Origin: JBEISR01 sp044371425
Lineage (GTDB): Bacteria; Planctomycetota; Planctomycetia; Pirellulales; Pirellulaceae
Direction of reading: 5' to 3'
Length of the DNA stretch: 64,000 nt
Assembly (NCBI GenBank): GCA_044371425.1
Contig: JBILTR010000026.1
Location: 5,067-69,066, forward strand
Part shown: piece after piece, positions 1 through 10,877 of the stretch
How the letters are laid out: every line of letters starts with the position of its first letter
How positions within the stretch are numbered: position 1 is the stretch's first letter
Translations under genes and position numbers: made by a program
Notes under the pieces: generated by a model
Databases searched by the model: none
What the model was told of the DNA's origin: nothing
The model's input: the letters and a program-made list of their open reading frames with translations, nothing else

Positions 1-199
1 CCAGGTGGCTGGTGTGGTTGGCAAAATAAATTCTTTGCCGAATCTCCGGCTTGCAGTCAATCCACCGCACGGTCACGCCGCTGACGAGATTCGCTACCAG
101 AGCGATCGTCCCCCCGGTCAGGCGACGCAGCCACGGAAGGCTCGCCTCCTGCAACCGTCCGGCCCAACCCGACATGAATTCCGGTGTGATCGCCGCCAC
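1..199 (-). CDS. N-terminal part of a PlsC-like lysophospholipid acyltransferase (partial, runs off left edge)
   Basis: Reading leftwards from about position 235 there is an open frame with no stop to the window edge. It has a hydrophobic stretch (about residues 25-43, around TIALVANLVSG) and ends in IYFANHTSHL, which matches the start of the NHxSxxD/HX4D active-site block of glycerolipid acyltransferases; the Asp would be the next codon outside the window. The family transfers acyl chains to lysophosphatidic acid or related lipids at the inner membrane. No ATG opens the frame. I chose the GTG at 199, which has GAAGGA about 12 bases upstream; an ATG at 175 and a TTG at 235 are alternatives. 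The call rests on one short motif. Confidence 0.55.
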   Translation of the reverse strand, partial: MAAITPEFMSGWAGRLQEASLPWLRRLTGGTIALVANLVSGVTVRWIDCKPEIRQRIYFANHTSHL

Positions 200-941
200 G
201 CTGCTCTGTCCTTCCCTCGTCCCCGCCTCACTCAATCCACCAGCACTATCATGCTCCTGAACGCCTGCTCAGGCAAGCCATCTTATCTGGAACCTTTTCC
301 GCAAACACCCCAATCCATCCCCATACCATCGTCCCAACCGATCCGGTAACTCCAAAACTTCCGTTTCCACCCCCCCAGTCGCTGCGATCGCTAAACTTGG
401 TTCCGGAATTCCAGAATCGCATTGGATGAAGCGACTTGATGGGGCCATCCGTCCATCCTGTGGGTCCAAGGGTGGCCACTTCTCACCACCTTGCCACGCT
501 GGAATTGCCGCCTAGTCCAGCGGTACAGCACGCCCCGTCCGATGGTGTTCGATAACCGATTCCCGTCGCAGTCAAACGAACCCGGGGCGTAGCCACAGGC
601 TATCGCATGGCACACCGTTGGTGTGCTCTTTCCGACGTCCTGGTTGTGACCTCGAAGTGATGAAAACCCGACAACGGGCCTGTGGTTCCCTACGTCGTAA
701 AAGCAGCCCACGAGTCTGTCTTCAAGTGCCAACGGCACGACGATGAGATAGCCCAGGGCAACGCCCTGGGAACGGTTTTCCGATTTCATCGCCCACGACG
801 CCAAGCCACCCGCCCTGAAGGGGCGGCACCCCGCGCGCGATCCAGCAACATTGCCGATCAGAACCCGGCCTTCGCGGTAATGATCCTAAACCTTACCCTT
901 CTTGAATCCAACGCCGCATGGGTGGCGTGCGTTGATTTCGC
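200..941. other. Non-coding stretch with a dispersed repeat
   Basis: About 740 bases between the divergent acyltransferase start and the 3' end of the thioredoxin-NHL gene. Open frames here have no recognisable domains and read through the dispersed repeat at 720-830, so I do not call a gene. Confidence 0.5.
720..830 (-). repeat. Dispersed repeat family A, copy 1
   Basis: Read on the minus strand this contains GGTGCCGCCCCTTCAGGGCG, then CCCAGGGCGTTGCCCTGGG (a near-perfect palindrome), then a conserved tail ending CGTGCCGTTGGCACTTGAAG. The same modules in the same order occur at 48749-48859 on the plus strand. It is non-coding; chance frames across it give QGNALG-like peptides. Confidence 0.75.
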
Positions 942-3116
<2,175 letters not shown>

Positions 3117-3569
3117 CGTTCTCTCTCCTTTGATCCAGTACTGGACCTACCGCAGCACCTCAGTCCTTTTATCTCCCACCACCCACTACAGCCAAAGACA
3201 AAATGCCCTACGGCTCCTGGGCGATGGAACCGATCGATCCCACGCCCCTTTTCCAGCCGCATTCGGCTGCATCCCTGCATAGCCTCACCTTCGCCAAGTC
3301 CTCGTCAACCTCTATGCGACTTGATCCATTCGATCGATGGAGCTACCCAAGGCTTTTTTCCTAACTCCAAGTTTAGGTTTTTCCGGTAATTTCGTGGGTC
3401 ATTGCTTTGTTTTCTCGTAGTCATGAACGCGGTACTCGGTCTCTTACTCGATGCCCCTGCGTACCAACGCTTCTTTTCGAGTACCCGTGTCATTTCATGG
3501 AGCGAGAGCACGATGAAAACCAATCGCTTATGCTCCTAAGCCACAATAATACTCCGGAGGATCCCAAAT
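3117..3569. other. Intergenic region upstream of the thioredoxin-NHL gene
   Basis: About 450 bases between two minus-strand genes; it must hold the promoter of the thioredoxin-NHL gene and the 3' end of the cytochrome-type gene. Short overlapping frames on both strands show no domain. No clear terminator hairpin was seen. Confidence 0.4.
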
Positions 3570-6500
3570 CTACTTCCATACCTTGCCAATCGCCGTCTCC
3601 GGCTGGTAGTCATCCCCCTCATGAAGCATGGTAAGAAATCTCAGCGTCAATGACTCCCCAGCCGCCACACGCACCGCGCTGACCTCTCCTTGCTTCATCG
3701 CCGAGCGACCAAAGGGATTGGCAACGAAAACACCATAATCCCGATTGTGCCACCAACTGGGACGAAAATTGAATCGATGAGCCGCTACGGTCACCCCCAC
3801 TTTTTTTCCTTCGATCGCACCGGAATAGTCGACCCAGGAAGCAGCCTTCCCCCAAGTGCCACTGGCAGTTTGGTCCCCTTCGGAGTTGACCAAGCGGCCT
3901 CCATTTTTTTCGGTGATCGGCGTCGCTACGCGCACGCCAAAGCCCATCTCCTCCTGATCGCCGAAAACCAGCTCCCGCCCTTCCGATGCCTGAAATGCCG
4001 CCTCCCATTCGATCGCCCAGGCACTAGGTACTTCCTTGATCGCAATCCGATGCAACACGGTACCAATCGATCCACCCTCCTTGCCGATCAACGAGGATTG
4101 CATCCCCCATCGCAGCACCCCATCCTCCTCGTGCGGTTCTTCGGTCACTTTATCGTGACGCATCCTCGCGCGATTGCGCCAGAAATCTTCCCCGGACAAA
4201 TCACCGAATGCCATCCACACCCCAGGATGCATCGTGGCATGATCGTCCGCATCGACCCCAGGCACCGGCGGATGGTTGCGTGTCACTTGCGTTCCATTGG
4301 GAGTCGATAGGTTGGCGAAATGGGGCCGAGGGATCTCCGAGCTCTCGAGAACAAACTGCCCGATCTCTCGGTCACCCGAATGCAACCGCCACACGCGATC
4401 GCTTCGTTCGATCCGATACGATCCCACCTGCTGCGCTTTCACCTCCTGAGTGCCACCCGCTGGGAAAACCACTCGCTGACCCGTCGCTATCCCTGGCCCG
4501 CTTCCCTCTCTCTCTTCACGAAGCGTCTGCAGGAAAGCCACGAGGTCGGTGACGTGCTGGATTGTCAGCTGTTTACTGAAATCGGGCATTGCCGAGCGCG
4601 CCTGCTGTGATCGTTGCTGAATCGAACCCTTGGGGATTTGGATGATGCTGCCATTGGAAAGACCAAGCGATACCTTCAGGCCACTCTCTTCCACCAGGAC
4701 TCCGGAATGCACCTCCCCTTCCTCCGTCGCAATCACCTGCAACTGGAACCCTTCGGTGATGACGGCGTTGGGGTCGATGATCGACTGGACCAGATGATGA
4801 AGCTGCGATCTGCGTGCGATATCGCCAAGATAGGGACCAGCCGCCTTCTGATTCCGCTGCAGGCGGTGGCACTGCCCACACCCGGCTCCCTTGGGATGGA
4901 GAAAAAGAGCCTTCCCCCTCGCTGCATTCCCCTGCGTGATCTGTTCTAGGGTCTGATCCAAGGTAGCGGGGGATGGCTGCGGTGCTAGAACCTGTGGCTG
5001 GATCAAGACGATGTAATTCCCTTTCCCACCCGCTTTCCCATCTTGCGTGTTGCCACCTAGCTGGATCGATCCCGCATCCCATTTACGGGAATAGAGATCG
5101 AAAGCCCAATGATCCGCTTCGATCGATTCGGTACTCTTTTCAAAACCGTGCAGCAACCAATCAGGTCGCGACGCATTTCTCCGATCGACCGCAATCGTCA
5201 CCTGCGATGGCATGTGCAGTTCCAGCCGCAGATAGTCGACTCCCGTCGAACCATCATCGTCGTTGGGAGTCTGAACCAGATCGGCCCCAAGGAGCGATTC
5301 CGGAACCTTTTGAATTGTGTAGGAGCGATCGGAGTAGACCAGGGCACCAGGAACCAATCCTTGCGGGACGATCTTCACCGATCGGCCCGAAGCGATGCCC
5401 GTCACCGCTGCCGCCGCTGGCGGTTCGGACGCACTCCCGACGACCGGATCGATTCCACCACCTTTCTTTTTCGACGCAATCGCCGCACCCCGAATCATCG
5501 GCTGTGTATCGCCTTGAAGTTGATCGAGCCACTGTTGGGCGATTTCCCTCGTGGGACCTGCCCGTTGATCCCGCACTTGTTGGACTTCCAATTCCGAAAG
5601 GCTCTGTGTCTCCAAAAGAGCCAGCAGGGCTCCCTGTTGCAGAGACGGCGAGGGATCGGCCAGCAGCGATCTCAAGTCGGATTCGGGCAACAGGGATCGC
5701 AACGTCTGCCACTGCAGATACGCTACCGTCGGATCCCGCTCTTCGGCGATCGCCTGTTTCAGTTTCTCCACTGACTGTCGCTGATGGCACAGACGCATCG
5801 CCTGAACAACCTCCAGGCGAACTCGTGGTTGGTCGCTGGTCAAAAGCTGCATCAACGCATCTGGCAAAGGTGGCTCAGATTTCCCCACCAGCTGGCTACG
5901 ACGCAGCCAACGATCGGCGAGGATTCGAATCGACTGCACCTGAAGATTCTGCAGCTGCGGTCGCGGTCGATTGCCGGTGGCCCAGTCGAGTATCACTTGA
6001 TCGATCCTGCGGTCTTGCAGTTCCAGTTGCCCCAAGGTCCAGACCAACCAAGTCTCCTGGCATTCGTCTAGGTTGCCAGCCTGCAGCAAACCGATCGCAG
6101 GCTCGATCACCGACGAACCGATCTGCAGCAAGGCCAGTTGAGCATCGCGACGCCGCACTAGAAGCGGCGATCGAAACTCGGCGATGCAATTCTCCAATGT
6201 CCATCGCTCGACAGGTCGTTCGCTTTCGATCCTCTGCGTGTCCGCCGCGTAGTCGGATGGCGTTGTTTTGGCAGCGACGCGGTAGATCCTTCCTTCATTG
6301 GTCATCTGCCCCTGATCGTCCCATTCCACTCCATAACCACGACTCCATCCCAAAATCCATAGCGCCCCATCCGGACCAACTTCCAGATCGGTCGGTCGAA
6401 ACAGCGACTGTCCGCCAACGACAAAAGGTTGCCATCCACTCTCCGCTGGCCGCATCAGCGCACCATCCCAATCGGGTCGCCAAAGATAGGTTGTCTTGGA

Positions 6501-7541
6501 AAGCCAGTCGTTGACAAAAAAGACTCGACGATACGCGTCAGGAAACTGATCTGCATCGTAAAAGGCGACCCCCGTTCCGGAACCTTCAAAGAGCGGACCG
6601 CTGACGGGGGCCGTCGGTGGATGAAGGCTGTCTGACCAATGACTGCTCCAAGGATGATTCCATCCAAAATGTCCGCCCGGTAGGATCGAGAAGACGCGAT
6701 CTCCTTCGGTTTGATCGTTGTCGGTCCCGATCCCATGGAATCCGGAATCGAATGCGATGTCCCATGGATTGCGAAAGCCTCGACAAACCACTTCCAGCTG
6801 CGAACCATCGGGCTGGCAGCGTAGAATTCCACCATCCAATCCCCAGTCATCGGCCGGATCGTGGTAATTGCGACGGTACGTTTCGCGAGTGAACACCTCC
6901 GGATCGGGAATATCGGGAGTCCCATCCGGCGCGTCGACGCCCCACAACTCCCGAAACGCCTTCGGGGCAACGCGTCCTGGCTGCGTCAGCCCCTTCGAAT
7001 TCCCTTTGCTCATGTAGACCCGACCATCAGGCCCCATCTGCAATCCATGCAGCCCATGCTCCAGGTTACCCAGGTCGGTATAAAGCCGCGTGTAGCGATC
7101 GGCAACATCATCGCCATCGAGATCTCGAAGGATCGTCAGATCGGGTGCGTTGGCGACCCACAGATCGTCCCCTACCCAAAGCAGCCCCTGGATCGCATTG
7201 AGCCCTTCGCCGAAAGCGTGGATACGGTCTGCCTTGCCATCACGATCCTCATCCAGCATTAGGACGACGCGATCGCCGTCGGTTTCCGGAGTCGGGTTGC
7301 GGTACTGCGGCCCCATGCCGATGAAGAGCCTTCCTCGACGATCGAATGCCATCGAACAAGGCTGCCTCACCAGCGGCTCACTGGCAACCAGCGTTACCTC
7401 GAACCCTTCGGGTACCGAAGGCAATAGTGAGCCATCCGCGGCGGCATCGGTGAACTGTCCCCAGGAGAGGGACGCGGTCGAAGAAAGGCTGATCAACAGG
7501 ATCGCGATGGCGAACCAAGGTGATTGGGCAACGTACTTCAT
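3570..7541 (-). CDS. PVC-type membrane-bound dehydrogenase / HEAT-repeat / haem-binding protein with C-terminal DUF6807 (PmoA)-like domain
   Basis: A 1323-residue exported protein. After a signal peptide (about 8-28) comes a quinoprotein-like beta-propeller (GRLFIGMGPQYRNP, WDIAFDSGFHG, PTDLEVGPDGALWILGW), then a HEAT-like helical region (about 430-690), a single class-I haem site CGQCH at Cys888-His892, and a C-terminal domain with RPHFANLSTPNGTQVTRNHP and HPGVWMAFGDLSG, which match the DUF6807/PmoA family. The first two parts are the usual PVC 'membrane-bound dehydrogenase plus CxxCH' architecture, assumed to take part in periplasmic oxidation of sugars or other organics. Fusion to DUF6807 makes it longer than the simplest family members. 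I chose the ATG at 7541 rather than one 111 bases upstream because a signal peptide and a GAGG site directly fit it. Confidence 0.85.
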   Translation of the reverse strand: MKYVAQSPWFAIAILLISLSSTASLSWGQFTDAAADGSLLPSVPEGFEVTLVASEPLVRQPCSMAFDRRGRLFIGMGPQYRNPTPETDGDRVVLMLDEDRDGKADRIHAFGEGLNAIQGLLWVGDDLWVANAPDLTILRDLDGDDVADRYTRLYTDLGNLEHGLHGLQMGPDGRVYMSKGNSKGLTQPGRVAPKAFRELWGVDAPDGTPDIPDPEVFTRETYRRNYHDPADDWGLDGGILRCQPDGSQLEVVCRGFRNPWDIAFDSGFHGIGTDNDQTEGDRVFSILPGGHFGWNHPWSSHWSDSLHPPTAPVSGPLFEGSGTGVAFYDADQFPDAYRRVFFVNDWLSKTTYLWRPDWDGALMRPAESGWQPFVVGGQSLFRPTDLEVGPDGALWILGWSRGYGVEWDDQGQMTNEGRIYRVAAKTTPSDYAADTQRIESERPVERWTLENCIAEFRSPLLVRRRDAQLALLQIGSSVIEPAIGLLQAGNLDECQETWLVWTLGQLELQDRRIDQVILDWATGNRPRPQLQNLQVQSIRILADRWLRRSQLVGKSEPPLPDALMQLLTSDQPRVRLEVVQAMRLCHQRQSVEKLKQAIAEERDPTVAYLQWQTLRSLLPESDLRSLLADPSPSLQQGALLALLETQSLSELEVQQVRDQRAGPTREIAQQWLDQLQGDTQPMIRGAAIASKKKGGGIDPVVGSASEPPAAAAVTGIASGRSVKIVPQGLVPGALVYSDRSYTIQKVPESLLGADLVQTPNDDDGSTGVDYLRLELHMPSQVTIAVDRRNASRPDWLLHGFEKSTESIEADHWAFDLYSRKWDAGSIQLGGNTQDGKAGGKGNYIVLIQPQVLAPQPSPATLDQTLEQITQGNAARGKALFLHPKGAGCGQCHRLQRNQKAAGPYLGDIARRSQLHHLVQSIIDPNAVITEGFQLQVIATEEGEVHSGVLVEESGLKVSLGLSNGSIIQIPKGSIQQRSQQARSAMPDFSKQLTIQHVTDLVAFLQTLREEREGSGPGIATGQRVVFPAGGTQEVKAQQVGSYRIERSDRVWRLHSGDREIGQFVLESSEIPRPHFANLSTPNGTQVTRNHPPVPGVDADDHATMHPGVWMAFGDLSGEDFWRNRARMRHDKVTEEPHEEDGVLRWGMQSSLIGKEGGSIGTVLHRIAIKEVPSAWAIEWEAAFQASEGRELVFGDQEEMGFGVRVATPITEKNGGRLVNSEGDQTASGTWGKAASWVDYSGAIEGKKVGVTVAAHRFNFRPSWWHNRDYGVFVANPFGRSAMKQGEVSAVRVAAGESLTLRFLTMLHEGDDYQPETAIGKVWK

Positions 7542-7771
7542 CGAGCGATCCTCGTAGGCCACTATCGCATCCGATCGCGTCGCGAATTTTCTACGCTTGG
7601 AATTCGCTCCCCGTTCTCGTCTTATCGTGAAGCCGCCACAGAGCGATGGCAAGCAGAAGGGAACCGATCGACGATCGATTTTTCAGCATTTCTTAGCGGT
7701 ACGGCGCAAAACGAGCAATCTCCAGCCACCAGAGGGCTATTGCCCCTCTCCGCGAGAAAGTCCCTGTCTTA

Positions 7772-7799
7772 CTCGTGCTCGTGCTCGTGCTCGTGCTCG
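7772..7799. repeat. Hexamer microsatellite (CTCGTG)n
   Basis: Four full CTCGTG units plus CTCG in direct tandem, followed at once by a run of A. A simple-sequence tract of this kind is prone to slippage; no open reading frame of a recognised gene crosses it. Confidence 0.9.
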
Positions 7800-7959
7800 A
7801 AAAAAACCAATCGCACTACAACGCTTGGTTCTGGTGTGTTCGCGGGCTGGTCGATTGGACTGGAAAATCTTGATTCCAATAACGCTGAGCCGCAACTCGA
7901 ACTCTCATCCTCCCATCGCCCGGCTCACACACCCTACAAGCCGATCGCTCGCACACCCT

Positions 7960-7986
7960 CTCTCCGTGCCCTTGGCGCCTCCGTGA
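7960..7986 (+). repeat. Dispersed repeat family B, single arm
   Basis: CTCTCCGTGCCCTTGGCGCC followed by TCCGTGAG. It is a diverged single arm of the repeat found in full at 10356-10565 and again near 10843, 22826 and 22998. Confidence 0.7.
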
Positions 7987-8140
7987 GCAACCCTCAGCAT
8001 CCGTGTGGGTCTGATTGCGCACGCGCGGCAGGTTGCAATCCGGCCACGACTGCAGAGAGGGAGCGGGCATCCCTGCCCTTGGTGTCGCATCCATGCGACT
8101 CTCCCAATCCGCGTGTTCGCCAGTCAGATTTTTGGGTCGA

Positions 8141-8890
8141 TCAGCCAACCAGTCGCAATGGTTGAGCTTGGCAACGGACCACCCCTTCGACAAACTCTTC
8201 GAAGATCCGCACATCCAGCGCGCTGGCGGCAGGGGATTCTGGATGGAACTGCACACCGATGCACATCCAGTCTTCCATCTCGCTTTCAAACGCTTCGATA
8301 ACGCCATCCTGGCAGCGTGCGGTGACGCGAAGTCCCGGAGCCAACTGGTCGATCGCCATGTGGTGGCGGCTGGTGACGCGGATCTCCCCTTCGCCATAGA
8401 CGCGACCGACGATCGAATCGGATTCCACCACCAGCGAGTGACGATGGTTCGGATCGTTGATATCGCGGTGCTGAATCGCTTCCGGCAGATCGATCGGCAG
8501 ATGGAAGAAGAGGTTGCCACCCAGATGCACATTGATTAGTTGGTGACCGGTCCCGATACCGAAGACAGGCAGGCGGCGTTGAGCGATCGAGGCGATCAGC
8601 TTGCGATCAAAGGCTTCGCGTCGAGCGTCCATGGGACGAACGGAGCTATGGAGCATGTAGCCATCGTTTCGGGGATCCAGGTCGGCACCGCCGATGAGGA
8701 CGAATCCTTGCAGCATGTCGAGCACATCCGACAGGTCCTGATCATCTTCCATCGGAGGAACCACGACAGGGATCCCTCCGGCGGCTAGAATGTTGTCGTA
8801 GTAGCCAGCCGCCAGATAGCTGTAGGCGGGGACACCCTGGTGCGTGTTGCGATAATCTGCGTTGATCCCGATCAATGGCTTGCGCTGCAT
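8141..8890 (-). CDS. Class-I glutamine amidotransferase-like protein (peptidase C26 / gamma-glutamyl-GABA hydrolase fold) lacking the catalytic Cys
   Basis: The 249-residue protein has the C26 layout: an N-terminal GINADYR start, GFVLIGGADLDPRNDG (cf. GGxDxxP), a nucleophile-elbow region PVFGIGTGHQLINVHLGG, and the His-Glu pair in IGVQFHPES (His216, Glu218). In family members such as PuuD the elbow reads GxCRGHQ. Here the Cys position is Gly113 (codon GGG), so amide hydrolysis by the usual mechanism is not expected. It may be a ligand-binding pseudoenzyme or use other chemistry. Its start is well supported by AGGAGG about 9 bases upstream. The gene is divergent from the thiolase gene at 9247. 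Confidence 0.85.
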   Translation of the reverse strand: MQRKPLIGINADYRNTHQGVPAYSYLAAGYYDNILAAGGIPVVVPPMEDDQDLSDVLDMLQGFVLIGGADLDPRNDGYMLHSSVRPMDARREAFDRKLIASIAQRRLPVFGIGTGHQLINVHLGGNLFFHLPIDLPEAIQHRDINDPNHRHSLVVESDSIVGRVYGEGEIRVTSRHHMAIDQLAPGLRVTARCQDGVIEAFESEMEDWMCIGVQFHPESPAASALDVRIFEEFVEGVVRCQAQPLRLVG

Positions 8891-9246
8891 CCTCTATACC
8901 CTCCTGAAGAGAAACGTGAATCCAAATCCTTTGGAAGTGACGTCTGCAGAGGCACTGTTCAGGCGATGCCGGCCAAACGGGGCAGATCGTGTGGGGCTTC
9001 CTGGCCTCCGACCGAACTGCATCGAAAAGACGAGTCGACTTCGTGCGTTCCCTGCTCGATCCCACCTGCGTCCAGTCACCCGCGGTCGCAACCCTGCGAC
9101 CGCATCCATGTGACGGGCAAGAAAGTAAGCTGTACCGCCTGGGAGGGCAAACAGGGGGGCGTATTTAGGGGCTGCGGGATTTGCTGTCACTGCATTCAGT
9201 GCTAGCATTTGCGAGGTTCCATGGAGGCTGATTGAAGGAGGCGGGG
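8891..9246. other. Divergent intergenic region
   Basis: About 350 bases between the divergently transcribed amidotransferase-like and thiolase genes; it should hold both promoters. No operator or riboswitch was recognised. Confidence 0.45.
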
Positions 9247-10338
9247 ATGAGATTTCGCCGTGCAAGGCTGGCTGGGGTAGGTTTCTGCATCCCTCCGGAG
9301 GTGCTTTCTTCAGGGGAAATCGAGCAAAAGCTGAGGGAAGTCTATGGTCGGCTGCGGTTGCCCGAGGGCCGATTGGAGGGGATGAGCGGCGTTCGGGAGC
9401 GGCGTTTGTGGCCCCGGGGCACACGAATCTCCGATCCCAGCATCCGCAGCGCTCAGTACGCTCTGCAGGCAGCTGGGCTGTCCGCCAGTCAAATCGACTG
9501 CCTTTTTCATGCCAGCGTCTGCCGGGAATTCCTGGAACCAGCCACCGCATGCCGGGTCCACCACGAACTGGCCCTGCCGGCCCGCAGCATCGCCTGCGAT
9601 CTCTCCAACGCCTGCCTAGGGCTGCTCAACGGCGCCCTCCAGATCGCGATGGGGATCGAATGCGGGTGGTGGAAAAGCGGCTTGGTGGTCGGCACCGAAG
9701 ATGCCCGGGGACTGATTGAAACGACGCTGCAACACCTTTCGACCGACTCCAGCCTCACACGCCAATCGATCAAGCCAGCCTTTGCGTCGCTGACGATCGG
9801 ATCGGGCAGCTGTGCTTGGCTGATCGCCGATGAATCGCTGGCACCCGATGGGCGGCCGATCGAGCAATTGGCTGCCAGGGCACACACCCAATACAACGCC
9901 CTGTGCCTCAGCGATCAGGACCGCGCCGGTTCCGCCATGCAACCGCTCATGGAAACCGACTCCGAACAACTTTTGGCCGCAGGGATTGAGACAGGCAAGG
10001 CAGCCTTCGAGGATCTCATCGCTGACTCCGGCATCGCGCGCGACCGAATCGATCGCACCGTCTGCCATCAAGTCGGCTCCGCGCACCGCCGCTTGATTTT
10101 GGAAGCCCTCCAACTGCCGCTCGATCGCGACTTTGCCACCTTCCCCTGGCTTGGCAACACCGGCTCGGTCGCGCTCCCCACCGCCCTTGGACTTGGGATC
10201 GTGCATCAAGCGATCCAGCCGGCTCACAGCCTGGCGCTCTTGGGAATCGGATCGGGGATCAATTCGATCATGATGCTTCTTGGTCCCGGCACCACTCCCT
10301 CCATCGGCGATCCGCTCGACCTCCCCCCGCTCACCTGA
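9247..10338 (+). CDS. Thiolase-superfamily condensing enzyme, OleA/FabH-type (3-oxoacyl-ACP synthase III-like)
   Basis: A 363-residue condensing enzyme. The Cys-His-Asn triad is visible as Cys123 in LSNACLGLLNG, His274 in VCHQVGSAH and Asn304 in LGNTGSVALP. The HASVCREFLEPATACRVH segment has a Glu (Glu97) where OleA enzymes carry the second catalytic base in CxDYLEP, so head-to-head condensation of two acyl-CoAs (OleA) is as likely as a FabH role in fatty-acid initiation. No oleB, oleC or oleD lies next to it. I chose the ATG at 9247 because AAGGAGG sits 5 bases upstream; an in-frame TTG at 9232 would add five residues. Followed by about 540 bases of repeats. Confidence 0.85.
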   Translation: MRFRRARLAGVGFCIPPEVLSSGEIEQKLREVYGRLRLPEGRLEGMSGVRERRLWPRGTRISDPSIRSAQYALQAAGLSASQIDCLFHASVCREFLEPATACRVHHELALPARSIACDLSNACLGLLNGALQIAMGIECGWWKSGLVVGTEDARGLIETTLQHLSTDSSLTRQSIKPAFASLTIGSGSCAWLIADESLAPDGRPIEQLAARAHTQYNALCLSDQDRAGSAMQPLMETDSEQLLAAGIETGKAAFEDLIADSGIARDRIDRTVCHQVGSAHRRLILEALQLPLDRDFATFPWLGNTGSVALPTALGLGIVHQAIQPAHSLALLGIGSGINSIMMLLGPGTTPSIGDPLDLPPLT

Positions 10339-10355
10339 CCCTCAACTTCTCTGGC

Positions 10356-10565
10356 CTCTCCGTGCCCTCTGCGCCTCCGTGAGTTACCCTCGGGCGGCAT
10401 GCAAAAATATCTCTCACAGAGACACGGGGATCACGGAGGGAAGAGAAGGCAAAAGCCTCCCTCTCTCTCCGTGCCCTCTGCGGCTCCGTGAGTCACCCTC
10501 GAGCGGCATGCAAAAAAATCTCTCACAAAGGCACGGGGATCACGGAGGCAAGAGAAGGCAAAAGC
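10356..10565 (+). repeat. Dispersed repeat family B, two tandem units
   Basis: Two units of about 109 bases starting near 10356 and 10465. Each has a left arm CTCCGTGCCCTCTGCG(C/G)CTCCGTGAG, a middle CTCG(G/A)GCGGCATGCAAAAA, and a right arm TCTCACA(G/A)AGRCACGGGGATCACGGAGG that is partly complementary to the left arm. They end in AAGAGAAGGCAAAAGCC. The arms can form a long imperfect hairpin. A third left arm is at 10843-10870. Confidence 0.85.
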
Positions 10566-10842
10566 CCCCATGCGGATTCCACACAGGCGGGACGCCCGTG
10601 CCACGAAGGCAGTTTCTGTGCTAGGCCCTCTGGGCATGGAATCAGATGGGTTGAAGCATCGATGGACCAAACCACAACATGTTTACCCGCATGACCAGCC
10701 CCGGAGGGGCGGCATTACTTTTGCCGGGGCCGACAGGCCCCGGAACGGAAGGAGGAAAGGTATTCCATCCTCTTCCACCGGTGGCGGTCGCCACCGGCAG
10801 TCACTGTGTCGGCCCTCCGGGCCTGCAAGAAAGCCTCCCTCT

Positions 10843-10870
10843 CTCTCCGTGCCCTCTGCGCCTCCGTGAG
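10843..10870 (+). repeat. Dispersed repeat family B, left arm abutting the 3' end of the next gene
   Basis: CTCTCCGTGCCCTCTGCGCC then TCCGTGAG. The arm ends eight bases before the stop codon of the minus-strand gene at 10878-12182, so the repeat marks the 3' end of that transcript. Confidence 0.75.
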
Positions 10871-10877
10871 CGATCGA

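Larger units (their letters stand above)
7542..8140. other. Intergenic region with hexamer repeat and dispersed repeat
   Basis: About 600 bases between two minus-strand genes. It holds the CTCGTG hexamer run (7772-7799) and a copy of the CTCCGTGCC/CCTCCGTGAG repeat near 7960-7986. I see no gene. Confidence 0.5.
10339..10877. other. Repeat cluster without genes
   Basis: The stretch is filled by two tandem copies of repeat family B (10356-10565), a GC-rich segment with CCGGAGGGGCGGCA and GCCGGGGCCGACAGGCCCCGG (10567-10840), and a further half copy of family B (10843-10870). Frames across it give Pro/Gly-rich chance peptides only. Confidence 0.7.

Noticed and set aside
10356..10565. CRISPR array
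   Set aside because: Only two long, similar units without spacers of constant length, and no cas genes in the window.
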